Of a stretch of DNA of 64,000 nt, positions 34,614 to 43,661 are shown in pieces. A model generated the notes under the pieces. The model searched no databases. It was not told the origin of the DNA and saw nothing but the letters and a program-made list of their open reading frames with translations. The stretch is from JBJHCA01 sp050485785 (GTDB lineage Bacteria; Bacteroidota; Bacteroidia; Chitinophagales; Saprospiraceae), in NCBI GenBank assembly GCA_050485785.1, contig JBJHCA010000006.1:1-64000 (forward strand), in the 5' to 3' direction. The stretch's first letter is position 1, and every line of letters begins with the position of its first letter. Both the position numbers and the translations under genes were made by a program.

Positions 34614-35439
34614 ACCCTGTTACTTCCTGAATGGCATCCCATTCGTTCCTGTAAATATTGCTCAGTACAAATACACTTCTAAGGTTGTTGAGATCTGTGG
34701 CGAGCTTTACCTGGAGTGTGTAAAAATTACTTCCGGGATCCAGGTGTACTTCATCCACATAACCAATCAACAGACCCGGCGGAAACATACCTGAAAACCC
34801 GCTGGTAACTATTTCATCGCCCTCCGTAACCGGTGCATGCTTGGGAATGGCTTCCAGGGTCATACGCGTGTAATCGTTGCCCCTCCATACCAGCGACCCG
34901 TGGTAAGAAGTTCCTTTCAGCTCTGCACTGATGCGAATACTTCGGTGCAGCATCGACATGACCAGGGCATAGTGGTCTGATGCGTGAATTACAATGCCAA
35001 CAGGGCCTGAATCGGAAATAACCCCACTATGCCTCACTACCCCGGCCTTTAGGCCTCTGTTGAGCGTTATGTGATTGTTGGGAAGGTGGGTAGTGGATGA
35101 AATGACCCGGGCCGGAAGATAAACGAACCTGGATGATGCGATCATGGTGGTATCTTCCTGCATGGATTGAACAAGAATGATATTGTTCAGGCTGTCGATC
35201 TTGCTTTTGAGCCGGGCATTGTTCCGGATGAGAACTTCGTTTTCAGCCGGTGCCGACAAAAAGCCCTGCAACGTGGATTGCCATTCCACTATACTTCCTG
35301 TAATGCTTTGGGAGGTTTTTATAAAGATATCTCTCTGGCGATCGTTTTGTGTGGCCACCCAGTAAATGCAGACAATCTCAAGGATAATAAAAAGTAAAAA
35401 TGCGTTAAATCTTGAAATGAATAAAAATAGATTTCGCAT
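34603..35439 (-). CDS. mreC: rod shape-determining protein MreC
   Basis: A 278-residue protein linking MreB to PBP2 in the elongasome. One N-terminal span (about 8-28), a coiled-coil region (about 65-95) and the periplasmic double beta-barrel domain are present. The last includes the family blocks NHITLNRGLKAGV, GPVGIVIHASDHYALVMSMLHRSI and GDEIVTSGFSGMFPPGLLIGYV. It is 56 bases downstream of mreB and overlaps mreD. Confidence 0.95.
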   Translation of the reverse strand: MRNLFLFISRFNAFLLFIILEIVCIYWVATQNDRQRDIFIKTSQSITGSIVEWQSTLQGFLSAPAENEVLIRNNARLKSKIDSLNNIILVQSMQEDTTMIASSRFVYLPARVISSTTHLPNNHITLNRGLKAGVVRHSGVISDSGPVGIVIHASDHYALVMSMLHRSIRISAELKGTSYHGSLVWRGNDYTRMTLEAIPKHAPVTEGDEIVTSGFSGMFPPGLLIGYVDEVHLDPGSNFYTLQVKLATDLNNLRSVFVLSNIYRNEWDAIQEVTGYDR

Positions 35440-35495
35440 AATCCTTTATCCTCCAGACTCCCCCGGCCAGTTAACATTCACGTGCCGGGAAGTCA

Positions 35496-36527
35496 TTAAA
35501 TGCTCTTCCTGTCGATCAGAAACGTGAAATGATCGGAGTTTTTCAGGGCAATACCCGTACCCTTAACTACGGCCCTCAGCGGGTCGTCAGCTACATGCAC
35601 CGGAAGCTTGGTCTTTTGTGAAAGTCGTTTGTCCAGGCCACGAAGAAGGGCTCCGCCACCGGTGAGGTACAATCCGGTTTTGTAGATATCTGCCGCCAAC
35701 TCGGGTGGAGTGTTTTCCAGAGCTTTCAAAACCGCATCCTCAATCTTGGTAATCGATTTATCCAGCGCATGAGCAATTTCAGAATATGAAACCGTGATTT
35801 GCTTGGGTATGCCCGTCATCATGTCCCGACCATTAACGGCAAAATCCGGTGGTGGCTCTTCCAGTTCATGAAGTGCCGAGCCTACATGTATCTTGATCTG
35901 CTCCGAAGTCCGCTCACCGATCATGATATTGTGCTGACGACGCATGTAGTTCATGATGTCGTAGGTAAACTCATCGCCGGCAATTCTGATAGACTGATCA
36001 CATACGATACCGGACAAAGCGATGACGGCAATTTCGGTCGTTCCTCCGCCGATATCGATAATCATGTTTCCCACGGGCTCTTCCACATCAAGCCCGATAC
36101 CCAGGGCAGCGGCCATAGGTTCATGGATAAGGTAAGTTTCCTTGCTGTCAACCTGGTCAGCAGAATCAAAAACAGCTCTTTTTTCCACTTCCGTAATGCC
36201 GGATGGAATGCAAATCACCATTTTGAGATGGGTAAAAAACCTGTTCTTGCGACCTGTCATTTTGATCAGGCCCTCAATCAGAGATTCCGCTGCCTGAAAG
36301 TCGGCAATAACCCCGTCTTTTAGCGGTCTTACGGTTTTAATATTCTCGTGGGTTTTTTCATGCATCAGCATGGCCTTTTTACCCACGGCGATCACCTCAT
36401 TGGTTCTGCGGTCTATGGCCACAATGGAAGGTTCGTCCACCACTACCTGCCCGTCCTGAATAATCAGCGTATTAGCTGTACCCAAATCAATGGCAAGCTC
36501 TTGTCTGAAAAAATTAAAAAATCTCAT
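35496..36527 (-). CDS. mreB: actin-like rod shape protein MreB
   Basis: A 343-residue ATP-binding cytoskeletal protein that guides lateral wall growth. The phosphate-1 loop AIDLGTANTLI lies at 11-21, phosphate-2 reads MIIDIGGGTTEIAVI near 165, and the adenosine block GLYLTGGGALLRGLD lies near 285. The length is normal. It is the first gene of the mreBCD-mrdA-rodA operon on the minus strand and is divergent from the MFS gene. Confidence 0.97.
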   Translation of the reverse strand: MRFFNFFRQELAIDLGTANTLIIQDGQVVVDEPSIVAIDRRTNEVIAVGKKAMLMHEKTHENIKTVRPLKDGVIADFQAAESLIEGLIKMTGRKNRFFTHLKMVICIPSGITEVEKRAVFDSADQVDSKETYLIHEPMAAALGIGLDVEEPVGNMIIDIGGGTTEIAVIALSGIVCDQSIRIAGDEFTYDIMNYMRRQHNIMIGERTSEQIKIHVGSALHELEEPPPDFAVNGRDMMTGIPKQITVSYSEIAHALDKSITKIEDAVLKALENTPPELAADIYKTGLYLTGGGALLRGLDKRLSQKTKLPVHVADDPLRAVVKGTGIALKNSDHFTFLIDRKSI

Positions 36528-36675
36528 TTATAGCCTGTTACCCAATCAAAAGCCGTATTGAGAGGGTTAAAACGTCAAAATATAAACCACCCGACCTAAA
36601 GTTGCCCTAAAAGCCAGCACAAAAGAAAGCAATAATTGGATAATTATGTAATAAGGTCTTCGATTTTTTTCCTTG

Positions 36676-36683
36676 TACATTTG
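36676..36683 (+). promoter_or_regulatory. -7 promoter box of the MFS transporter gene
   Basis: TACATTTG is an exact TAnnTTTG match. Transcription would start near 36690, so the ATG at 36724 is the only upstream-supported start; an in-frame ATG at 36673 would lie before the transcript. Confidence 0.5.
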
Positions 36684-36723
36684 TCGCCGTATCTGCATTT
36701 CTGCAAATCAACATTCATCAGGT

Positions 36724-38058
36724 ATGGAAACAACCGACAAAATTTCCGCCGCAAAGGCCGGAAGAGTGCAGTGGGCCTGGGCAATGTTTGACTGGGCCAA
36801 CAGCGCTTATGCCCTGGTAATCACCGCCGCTATTTTCCCGATTTACTACAACATGGTAACCGAAGCGGCTTTTGAGGGTGTTATGATCCGGTTTTTTGAT
36901 CTAGAGATCAGGAATACTGTGTTGTACATGTATTCTATTTCGTTTTCCTACCTGGTGATCGCCATTTTATCGCCTTTGCTTTCAGGTATAGCAGACTTTG
37001 GAGGCAGCAAGCTCAGGTTCATGAAATTCTTTACCTGGCTTGGTGGCAGCTCTTGTATTGGATTGTTTTTCTTTACCGGCACCAATGTGGAATTCGGCAT
37101 TACGGGAGCTGTGCTGGCCAGTATTGGCTTTGCCGGCGGAATTGTGTTTTACAATGCATACCTGCCTGAAATAGCCCGTGAAGAAGATTATGACAGGGTA
37201 AGTGCCAAAGGGTTCAGCCTGGGATACATAGGCAGTGTGCTTCTGCTGGCAGTGAATCTGGCTATGATACAGTTTCACGACTTGCTGGGCATGGAACAGT
37301 CCATGGCTACCCGATTATCATTCCTGATGGTAGGTGTTTGGTGGATCGGTTTTGCCTACATTCCTTTCAGCATATTGCCGGCACCTCATATCATCAAAGA
37401 GCCCCTTACTGCCAAAATCAGGAAAGGATGGCTTGCACTGACTGGCGTATGGAAAGATTTAAAAACGCAACATAATACGCGCCGTTTTCTCTTTGCCTTT
37501 TTTTTCTACAACATGGGTGTACAAACCGTTCTTTACCTGGCAGCTCCTTTTGCGGACCAGGAATTAGGGCTTGGTGCCACCCAGCTCATCATGACTATTA
37601 TTTTACTGCAGCTGGTGGGAGCCGGTGGTGCATACTATTTTTCGTGGCTGAGCAAACTAAGAGGCAACAAGTTTTCCATTATTGCCATGCTGATCATCTG
37701 GATACTGATCTGCCTGGGCGGATATTTTGTGGATAGCAATATGAGCTTTTATTTGCTGGCCGCAATGGTTGGCCTGGTTATGGGAGGAATTCAATCGCTT
37801 TCTCGGGCAACTTACAGCAAACTTTTCCCTGACGACATAGGACGCAACACATCTTATTTCAGCTTTTACGACGTACTGGAAAAGTGTTCCATTATTCTGG
37901 GAACTGCCACTTTTGCCTTCATTACTCATGTAAGTGATTCGATGCGCTATGGTATCCTTGCCTTGGCTATCTATTTTATTGTGGGTCTTCTGTTTATGAT
38001 TTCAGTAAAAATACAGAGGGCAAAGCCAGCAGGAAATATGTGGCGGAAAAAGCTTTAA
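36724..38058 (+). CDS. MFS transporter, UMF1 (Atg22-like) family
   Basis: A 444-residue permease with about twelve spans. The N-terminal block AMFDWANSAYALVITAAIFPIYY is the UMF1/Atg22-like signature, and MGGIQSLSRATYSKLFPDD marks the second half. The yeast relative Atg22 exports amino acids from the vacuole; bacterial members are uncharacterised, so the substrate is unknown. Met 36724 (METTDKISAAKAG) was chosen because the TACATTTG box at 36676 would start the transcript after the earlier ATG. It is divergent from mreB. Confidence 0.85.
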   Translation: METTDKISAAKAGRVQWAWAMFDWANSAYALVITAAIFPIYYNMVTEAAFEGVMIRFFDLEIRNTVLYMYSISFSYLVIAILSPLLSGIADFGGSKLRFMKFFTWLGGSSCIGLFFFTGTNVEFGITGAVLASIGFAGGIVFYNAYLPEIAREEDYDRVSAKGFSLGYIGSVLLLAVNLAMIQFHDLLGMEQSMATRLSFLMVGVWWIGFAYIPFSILPAPHIIKEPLTAKIRKGWLALTGVWKDLKTQHNTRRFLFAFFFYNMGVQTVLYLAAPFADQELGLGATQLIMTIILLQLVGAGGAYYFSWLSKLRGNKFSIIAMLIIWILICLGGYFVDSNMSFYLLAAMVGLVMGGIQSLSRATYSKLFPDDIGRNTSYFSFYDVLEKCSIILGTATFAFITHVSDSMRYGILALAIYFIVGLLFMISVKIQRAKPAGNMWRKKL

Positions 38059-38155
38059 TGCAACCCCAACAATCAGCTCCCGGATTTTATTTTTGGCAGA
38101 ATGTATGACCATTTTACACTATCGGGCACTGTGATTTGTCGGGGAAAAAGCACAA

Positions 38156-38167
38156 CAAAGAGCTATC
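38156..38167 (-). repeat. recurring motif GATAnCTCTTTG, copy 2
   Basis: Minus-strand GATAGCTCTTTG in the 184-bp gap between the MFS gene and nadE. With flanks it reads TTTTGGGATAGCTCTTTGT, the same 19-base frame as the copies at 3005 and 50859. Confidence 0.6.
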
Positions 38168-38242
38168 CCAAAAAACAGACCTGGAGCAAAAACAACAAAA
38201 ACCTTAGCCGGAATGATTCAGTACATGAAAACGCTTGCGTGA

Positions 38243-39880
38243 TCAGTTCAGATACCTGGCTACAATCGGCATCCTCCGCCCCATGCCAAAAGCTTTGCTA
38301 CTAACCCTTAGTACAGGCGGTGTCTGGTAGCGTTTAAACTCACTGGTATTCACCAGTTTCAGCACCTTACTCACCGTACTTTCTCGAAATCCTGCTGCAA
38401 TGATCTCTCTTGGTCCTTTGCGCCCCTCGATGTACAGCCGGAGAATGGCATCAAGTTCTTCATATTCAGGAAGACTGTCACTGTCGAGCTGACCGGGTTT
38501 TAACTCTGCAGAGGGCGGCTTGATTAAGGAGTTCTGCGGAATGCGCTCTTCGTTTTTATTAATCAGTGCAGCCAGTTGGTAGACTTCGGTTTTGTACAGA
38601 TCTCCCAGTACGGATAATCCGCCGCACAGATCTCCGTACAGCGTGCCGTACCCGACAGCCATCTCGCTTTTATTGGACGTGTTCAGCAATATATGCCCGA
38701 ATTTATTGCTCAGCGCCATGAGTATCTGTCCCCTGCATCGGGACTGAATGTTTTCCTCAGCCAGCCCGAAAGGCGTTCCTTCAAAATCGGTAGCCAGAAC
38801 ATCCAACGTTGTACTGTTCATGGTCTCAATGGGAATTTTCCGATGCTGTATCCCCAAGCTGAATACCAGCGCCATGGCATCGTCAATACTGTGCTGCGAA
38901 GAAAATTTTGAAGGCATCAGCACACCAAGCACATTCTCAGGGCCCAGAGCATCGGCAGCAAGCACGGCAGTTACTGCTGAGTCTATGCCTCCCGACAGTC
39001 CTAGAATAGCTTTTCCAAAACCCAGTTTGGTAAAATACTCCCTGATACCGCAAACCAATGCCTGATATCTCAGTGCTGCGGGTTCGTTATCCTGCAAGTG
39101 ATCGGCAGCTGTCAGATGAACTGCCTCTAGGTCGTAGGTTTTTACTTGCCGTTCAAAAAACGGCATTTCATCGTGAATGTATCCATCCGGAGAAACTACC
39201 ATTGACCCGCCGTCAAAGATAATCTCTGTTTGTGCACCAATGTGATTGGTGTAAAACAAAGGAATGCCGTAACGCATGGCATTTTCTGACATTACGCGAC
39301 GGCGTACTGCTGCTCTCCCAACACTGAACGGAGATGCCGATAAATTGAGGATGACATCCGGTGCCAGCTTACTGAGGTGATCCATTGGATTTACTTTGTA
39401 CAACGGATTGTCATTTCCGATATTCCATAGGTCTTCACAAATAGTGATAGCCAGTTTGTGGCCCTTAAATTCCACGGTTTCAAACAGAGTATTGGGCTCA
39501 AAGTATCGATACTCATCAAAAATGTCGTAATTCGGAAGCAGCGTTTTATCGGTTCTGTGGATAATTTCCCCTTTGTGGAGCAAATAGGCAGAATTGTACA
39601 GCGCCTTGCCGTCTGGTTCAGGATTACGTGCCGGCCCGCCCACAATAATGGCAGCTTTGTGACTGAACGGCAACAGTCTTTCTATGCTTTGTTCGCAGCG
39701 ATCAATAAAATCATCAAACTCCAGAAAGTCTCTGGGAGGGTATCCGCAAATACTGAGTTCTCCCAACACAACTACATCTGCATCCTGTGCATTGGCCTCA
39801 TCTACGGCCCGGCAAATGTTATTGAGGTTATACTCAAAATGACCAATATGGTAATTGATCTGAGCTATGGCAATACGCAT
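38243..39880 (-). CDS. nadE: glutamine-dependent NAD+ synthase
   Basis: This enzyme makes NAD+ from deamido-NAD+ with glutamine-derived ammonia and ATP. The 545-residue protein fuses a nitrilase-type glutaminase domain to the synthase. The glutaminase triad lies in GELSICGYPPRDFL (Glu), DKTLLPNYDIFDEYRYF (Lys) and ITICEDLWN (Cys). The PP-loop SGGIDS lies near residue 295 and KPPSAELKPGQLDSDSLPEYE is the usual substrate loop. The gene is 40 bases downstream of the PorT-like barrel gene on the same strand. In flavobacteria nadE often lies beside gldB, as it nearly does here. Confidence 0.95.
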   Translation of the reverse strand: MRIAIAQINYHIGHFEYNLNNICRAVDEANAQDADVVVLGELSICGYPPRDFLEFDDFIDRCEQSIERLLPFSHKAAIIVGGPARNPEPDGKALYNSAYLLHKGEIIHRTDKTLLPNYDIFDEYRYFEPNTLFETVEFKGHKLAITICEDLWNIGNDNPLYKVNPMDHLSKLAPDVILNLSASPFSVGRAAVRRRVMSENAMRYGIPLFYTNHIGAQTEIIFDGGSMVVSPDGYIHDEMPFFERQVKTYDLEAVHLTAADHLQDNEPAALRYQALVCGIREYFTKLGFGKAILGLSGGIDSAVTAVLAADALGPENVLGVLMPSKFSSQHSIDDAMALVFSLGIQHRKIPIETMNSTTLDVLATDFEGTPFGLAEENIQSRCRGQILMALSNKFGHILLNTSNKSEMAVGYGTLYGDLCGGLSVLGDLYKTEVYQLAALINKNEERIPQNSLIKPPSAELKPGQLDSDSLPEYEELDAILRLYIEGRKGPREIIAAGFRESTVSKVLKLVNTSEFKRYQTPPVLRVSSKAFGMGRRMPIVARYLN

Positions 39881-39920
39881 GGACAGAATATCAGTGTTTT
39901 AAAACCTGTTGGTTATTTAA

Positions 39921-40739
39921 CTAAAACAGAACGCCAAGACGCAGGGCAACATTGGATACTCTGATGTTATAATTAACATCGGTATTATCAACCCGCACCG
40001 GCCGGGTCTGATCCATAAGGCCCCCCTGATAAAATATGCCTATCAACAGGGCAGTTCGCTCATCGTTGGGCAGGTATTCAATGCCACCTCCCGCGCCCCA
40101 CGAGATGTTGAGTAGGCGGGCATCATCCGTGGTATTGATGCGGGAAACGTCTATTGCCCTGCCGTCCATATCTTCTCCGGTAATGCTTGCACGGGCCTGC
40201 GTCCGAAATCCGAAAGTAAATACCGGAGCATGAATAAACACGTGCATCAGCGAGCTGCCCAGTTCGGGAGATCGCATTTTGATAGCCAGTGGCAGCTCTA
40301 CATACTGATGGTGATAACGAACTCTCGGCACCGGCGAGCTTTTAATAGTGGCCAGATTGGCATCGAAACTACTCAGGTCAGAATTGGTAAAAAAGTTGGC
40401 CTGATCGTAATTGCCGGCATAGCCCAGCTTAGCACCCTGGTTAAAGGCCAGATTAACACCCGAAGCTATGGCAAACACACTGCTCAGGTAGTACTCCCCC
40501 TGAAAACCGATGGTAAACGTCAAATTTTGCTTGTCCATGAGGATGTTCTGATTGTCCATGGCATGCATCCAGGATAAATTGGGCGACACATGCACACCAA
40601 GTCGCGTCATCCCGGCCTCCTGAGCAGTCAGTATTTGTGGCATCATCCAAAGTACGACCAAAAGCAAAAAACCTGCCCGAATATGGGAAAATAAAGCGCG
40701 GAATTGAATAAACTCGCAGGGAAAAGTTAGGGTTATCAT
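39921..40739 (-). CDS. outer membrane beta-barrel protein, PorT-like
   Basis: A 272-residue protein with a signal sequence (about 20-40, ending LTAQE) and a series of amphipathic strands ending in a terminal Phe (LRLGVLF), the mark of an outer-membrane barrel. The block YHHQYVELPLAIKMRSPELG and the glycine-rich GAGGGIEYLP strand fit the PorT/OMP_b-brl_2 group. A direct role in type IX secretion, as for true PorT, is not shown by the sequence. It is divergent from gldB and upstream of nadE on the minus strand. Confidence 0.75.
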   Translation of the reverse strand: MITLTFPCEFIQFRALFSHIRAGFLLLVVLWMMPQILTAQEAGMTRLGVHVSPNLSWMHAMDNQNILMDKQNLTFTIGFQGEYYLSSVFAIASGVNLAFNQGAKLGYAGNYDQANFFTNSDLSSFDANLATIKSSPVPRVRYHHQYVELPLAIKMRSPELGSSLMHVFIHAPVFTFGFRTQARASITGEDMDGRAIDVSRINTTDDARLLNISWGAGGGIEYLPNDERTALLIGIFYQGGLMDQTRPVRVDNTDVNYNIRVSNVALRLGVLF

Positions 40740-40835
40740 ACGTTCTTATTTGTTTTGCACTGCTGTAAAGAAACAAATATTCGACTAATTTGCTTACATT
40801 CATCAGTGTTTTTGGCAAGATCATTTCCCCTGTTT

Positions 40836-41849
40836 ATGAGGATTTTTTTTTGGATATCTTTTTGTTTGTTACTGTGGGCCTGCGAACGCGGTAAAGCTAT
40901 TCCCGATGTAAGTCACATTGATGCAGAAGTTAATATCCACCGTATTGATCTGGCAGTCAGGGATATTGATACACTTAATGCCGAAGCAGGAATCAAAGCG
41001 CTGGAAGAAACATACCCAGAGTTTATGGAATTGTACCTCACCCGGATCATGAACCTCAAACGCCCCTGGGATACCACCGGAACATACTACCAGATCTTTA
41101 ATGATGAATACCTGAAACCGGAAGAAGTGCGCTGGCTGATGGATACCACTGCATTGGTTTTTAGCCAGTTTGATGACATCAGAGATCAGTACAGGTCGGC
41201 ATTTCAGTTTTATCAGTACTATTTTCCCGAATTTAACATCCCCGACATTTATACTTTTACATCCGCGTACGGAGTAGCTATGGGAGTTGCTGAAGATAAA
41301 CTGCTGGTTGGGCTTGATATGTTTTTTGGTCCTGATTATGCTGATTATTACGGCCCGCCTGTAGATCTTTACCGTTACCTGCTTCGCAGTCAAACTCGCG
41401 AACATATTGTGGCCAAAAGCATGATGGCACTCATTGACGATAAACTTGGCGATGTACCCGAGGGCAATCAGTTTATTGATTTTGCCGTGCACGAAGGGAA
41501 AAAGCACTATATTTTAGGTTTGCTTTTACCCTACGCACATGATACCGTAATCATAGACCTGAGTGCCGAGCACCTGCAGTGGTGTATTGACAATGAAGGT
41601 CAGATGTGGGCATTTTTTGTGAGCGAAGACCTGCTTTACAGTACTGACCTTCGCCGATATATACGTTACATCAATCCCGCTCCGTCCTCACCGGGCATGC
41701 CTCCCGAATCTCCGGGCAAGACCGGTGTGTACATAGGCTGGCGGATTGTGCAGGCTTATATGGAAAGATTCCCCGATACCAGTCCGCAAATGCTGATGGA
41801 ACTGCCTCCACAGCGTATTTTGAACGATGCCCGTTACCGGCCTCGATAA
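40836..41849 (+). CDS. gldB: gliding motility lipoprotein GldB
   Basis: A 337-residue lipoprotein, from the ATG at 40836. The signal peptide MRIFFWISFCLLLWAC ends in a lipobox with Cys16. The family blocks IHRIDLAVRDID, YPEFMELYLTRIMNL and GLDMFFGPDYADYYG are visible. GldB is needed for gliding in Flavobacterium johnsoniae and is found with the gliding/T9SS gene set. The expected neighbour gldC is not here; rlmN follows after 13 bases. An upstream in-frame ATG (40755) would place 27 polar residues before the signal peptide and was rejected. Confidence 0.88.
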   Translation: MRIFFWISFCLLLWACERGKAIPDVSHIDAEVNIHRIDLAVRDIDTLNAEAGIKALEETYPEFMELYLTRIMNLKRPWDTTGTYYQIFNDEYLKPEEVRWLMDTTALVFSQFDDIRDQYRSAFQFYQYYFPEFNIPDIYTFTSAYGVAMGVAEDKLLVGLDMFFGPDYADYYGPPVDLYRYLLRSQTREHIVAKSMMALIDDKLGDVPEGNQFIDFAVHEGKKHYILGLLLPYAHDTVIIDLSAEHLQWCIDNEGQMWAFFVSEDLLYSTDLRRYIRYINPAPSSPGMPPESPGKTGVYIGWRIVQAYMERFPDTSPQMLMELPPQRILNDARYRPR

Positions 41850-41862
41850 TTGTGTGAACAAC

Positions 41863-42918
41863 ATGGAACAAACAACTGCCAGCACACTCAGGGATATCAG
41901 GGAACTCAGTTTACCACAACTGGAGGAACACCTTCGATCACTGGGAGAAAAGCCCTTTAGAGCACGCCAAATCTGGCAATGGATCTGGCAAAAAGGGGTG
42001 ACTGATTTTGAAATGATGACCAATCTGGCCAAACCGCTTCGGGAAAAGCTGTCCGCAGGTTTTGCCTTTTACGCCCCACAGATTGACACGGTACAATACA
42101 GCGAAGACGGCACCATAAAAACCCGGCTGAAACTGCACGATGGTCATCTGGTAGAAACCGTGCTTATACCTGTACCGGGAGACAAGCGGTTTACGGTTTG
42201 TGTTTCATGCCAGGTAGGCTGCAGTCTCACCTGTTCGTTTTGTGCCACAGGCCGAATGAAGCGGATAAGGAATCTTACGACTGCGGAAATCTACGATCAG
42301 GTGGTGATAGCCGGCCGCCAGAGTATGGAGCATTACGATCATCCAATTACCAATGTGGTGTACATGGGAATGGGCGAACCATTACTGGCTTACGCTCCGG
42401 TAATTCAAAGCATCGCCAGGCTGACCGCTGAGGACGGACTTAATATGTCGCCCCGAAGAATTACCCTGAGTACTGCGGGCATTGCAAAAATGATCAGAAA
42501 ACTGGCCGACGATGGTGTGAAGTTCAATCTGGCCATTTCCCTGCATGCCGCCAACGATGCCAAACGCAATACCATCATGCCTATCAATGAAACCAACAAC
42601 CTGGCTGTACTGATGGAGGCATTGCGGTATTTCTTTGAAACAACCCGCAACCGAATTACTTACGAATACATAGCTTTTCATCAATTTAATACCGGTGAAT
42701 CCGATGCCCGTGAGCTCATCAGGTTGTGCAGGCATTTTCCGGTAAGGGTCAACATCATCGAATATAACCCGATAGATCATGCTCCCTTTGTAAAAGCCGG
42801 GGAAGACAGTATTGACAGGTTTGCAGAAACACTTAAACGAGCCGGTGTAATGGTTACGGTAAGGCGAAGCAGAGGAAAAGATATTGATGCCGCCTGCGGA
42901 CAACTGGCCAACAAGTAA
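41863..42918 (+). CDS. rlmN: dual-specificity RNA methyltransferase RlmN
   Basis: A radical SAM enzyme that methylates C2 of A2503 in 23S rRNA and A37 in some tRNAs. The 351-residue protein has the cluster motif CSLTCSFC (Cys 120, 124, 127) in SCQVGCSLTCSFCATGRM, the SAM-binding GMGEPL, and the C-terminal methyl-carrying Cys in DAACGQL. The ATG at 41863 gives the normal N-terminus; an in-frame ATG at 41827 overlapping gldB would add 12 residues. It lies in the operon gldB-rlmN-unknown-lpxK-pnp. Confidence 0.96.
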   Translation: MEQTTASTLRDIRELSLPQLEEHLRSLGEKPFRARQIWQWIWQKGVTDFEMMTNLAKPLREKLSAGFAFYAPQIDTVQYSEDGTIKTRLKLHDGHLVETVLIPVPGDKRFTVCVSCQVGCSLTCSFCATGRMKRIRNLTTAEIYDQVVIAGRQSMEHYDHPITNVVYMGMGEPLLAYAPVIQSIARLTAEDGLNMSPRRITLSTAGIAKMIRKLADDGVKFNLAISLHAANDAKRNTIMPINETNNLAVLMEALRYFFETTRNRITYEYIAFHQFNTGESDARELIRLCRHFPVRVNIIEYNPIDHAPFVKAGEDSIDRFAETLKRAGVMVTVRRSRGKDIDAACGQLANK

Positions 42919-42920
42919 AT

Positions 42921-43652
42921 ATGGAAATATTAGACCTCAGCATAACATTAGATTCCCTCACTTACGAGGCTGCAGGATCAAGATCATCAGCCCGGCCTTA
43001 CATGTGGACCTATTTTTTTAAGGCTGACGGCTCGTGTTTTACGATCAACAATGAGTTCAGGCTGATAGGCAGCGTAGAAAGTCATTGTCCGGAAGGCAGC
43101 CATGGCAACCTGGCTGTAAACCGGGTGGAACCCGGCCACAAAATTGATATCCCCAAAAAAACCGGAACTTCGAGGTTTTCCCTTCAACCCATGCTCATTC
43201 CTTTTTTTAACCAGGCGATTGTTCCCGGGGTTTGCGGTGTGGTTGTGGTCATGCTTCATCAGGAAGGTGTATCCACAGGCGGTATGGAAGCAGGCCGAAA
43301 AGTCATGCACCAATACCTCGATAATGCCCTGAACCGCATGATCAGTCAGTTAACTCCTGAGCAAATAGACCTTACCGATGTGCAAGGTTCGGTAAAACAA
43401 TATTTTGAAAGAGCTGCTGCATCAGCACTCGAAGGGCTTACTCCGGCTATTGTGAAGGCCATAAGATCAGAACAAAACATCCTGCAGAACGTGATGAGTT
43501 TGCTCAGGAAAGACGAGTTGATCGGTTACTGGTTTGGGCAGTACAATACAGTAGGGCTGGCACAGGCATTGCCCGTGAATATCCATGAAACCATTACCAG
43601 CCCAAGGATGGGCACCTGGCAGTTGTCAGGTCAGATCAGCATCAATCCATAA
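42921..43652 (+). CDS. protein of unknown function between rlmN and lpxK
   Basis: A 243-residue soluble-looking protein without signal peptide or membrane span. It starts 2 bases after the rlmN stop and ends 9 bases before lpxK, so it is firmly inside an operon. The first 115 residues seem beta-rich with SRSSARPYMWTYFFKADG near the start; from about 120 to 200 the sequence is helical (YLDNALNRMISQLTPEQIDL, YFERAAASALEGLTPAIVKAI); the end returns to beta (MGTWQLSGQISINP). No family is recognised. The intact frame and tight spacing support a real gene. Confidence 0.7.
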   Translation: MEILDLSITLDSLTYEAAGSRSSARPYMWTYFFKADGSCFTINNEFRLIGSVESHCPEGSHGNLAVNRVEPGHKIDIPKKTGTSRFSLQPMLIPFFNQAIVPGVCGVVVVMLHQEGVSTGGMEAGRKVMHQYLDNALNRMISQLTPEQIDLTDVQGSVKQYFERAAASALEGLTPAIVKAIRSEQNILQNVMSLLRKDELIGYWFGQYNTVGLAQALPVNIHETITSPRMGTWQLSGQISINP

Positions 43653-43661
43653 GTTTTTCCC

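Noticed and set aside
38101..38304. Plus-strand 67-codon frame between the MFS gene and nadE
   Set aside because: It overlaps the nadE 3' end, lacks a credible leader and contains a copy of the dispersed motif.
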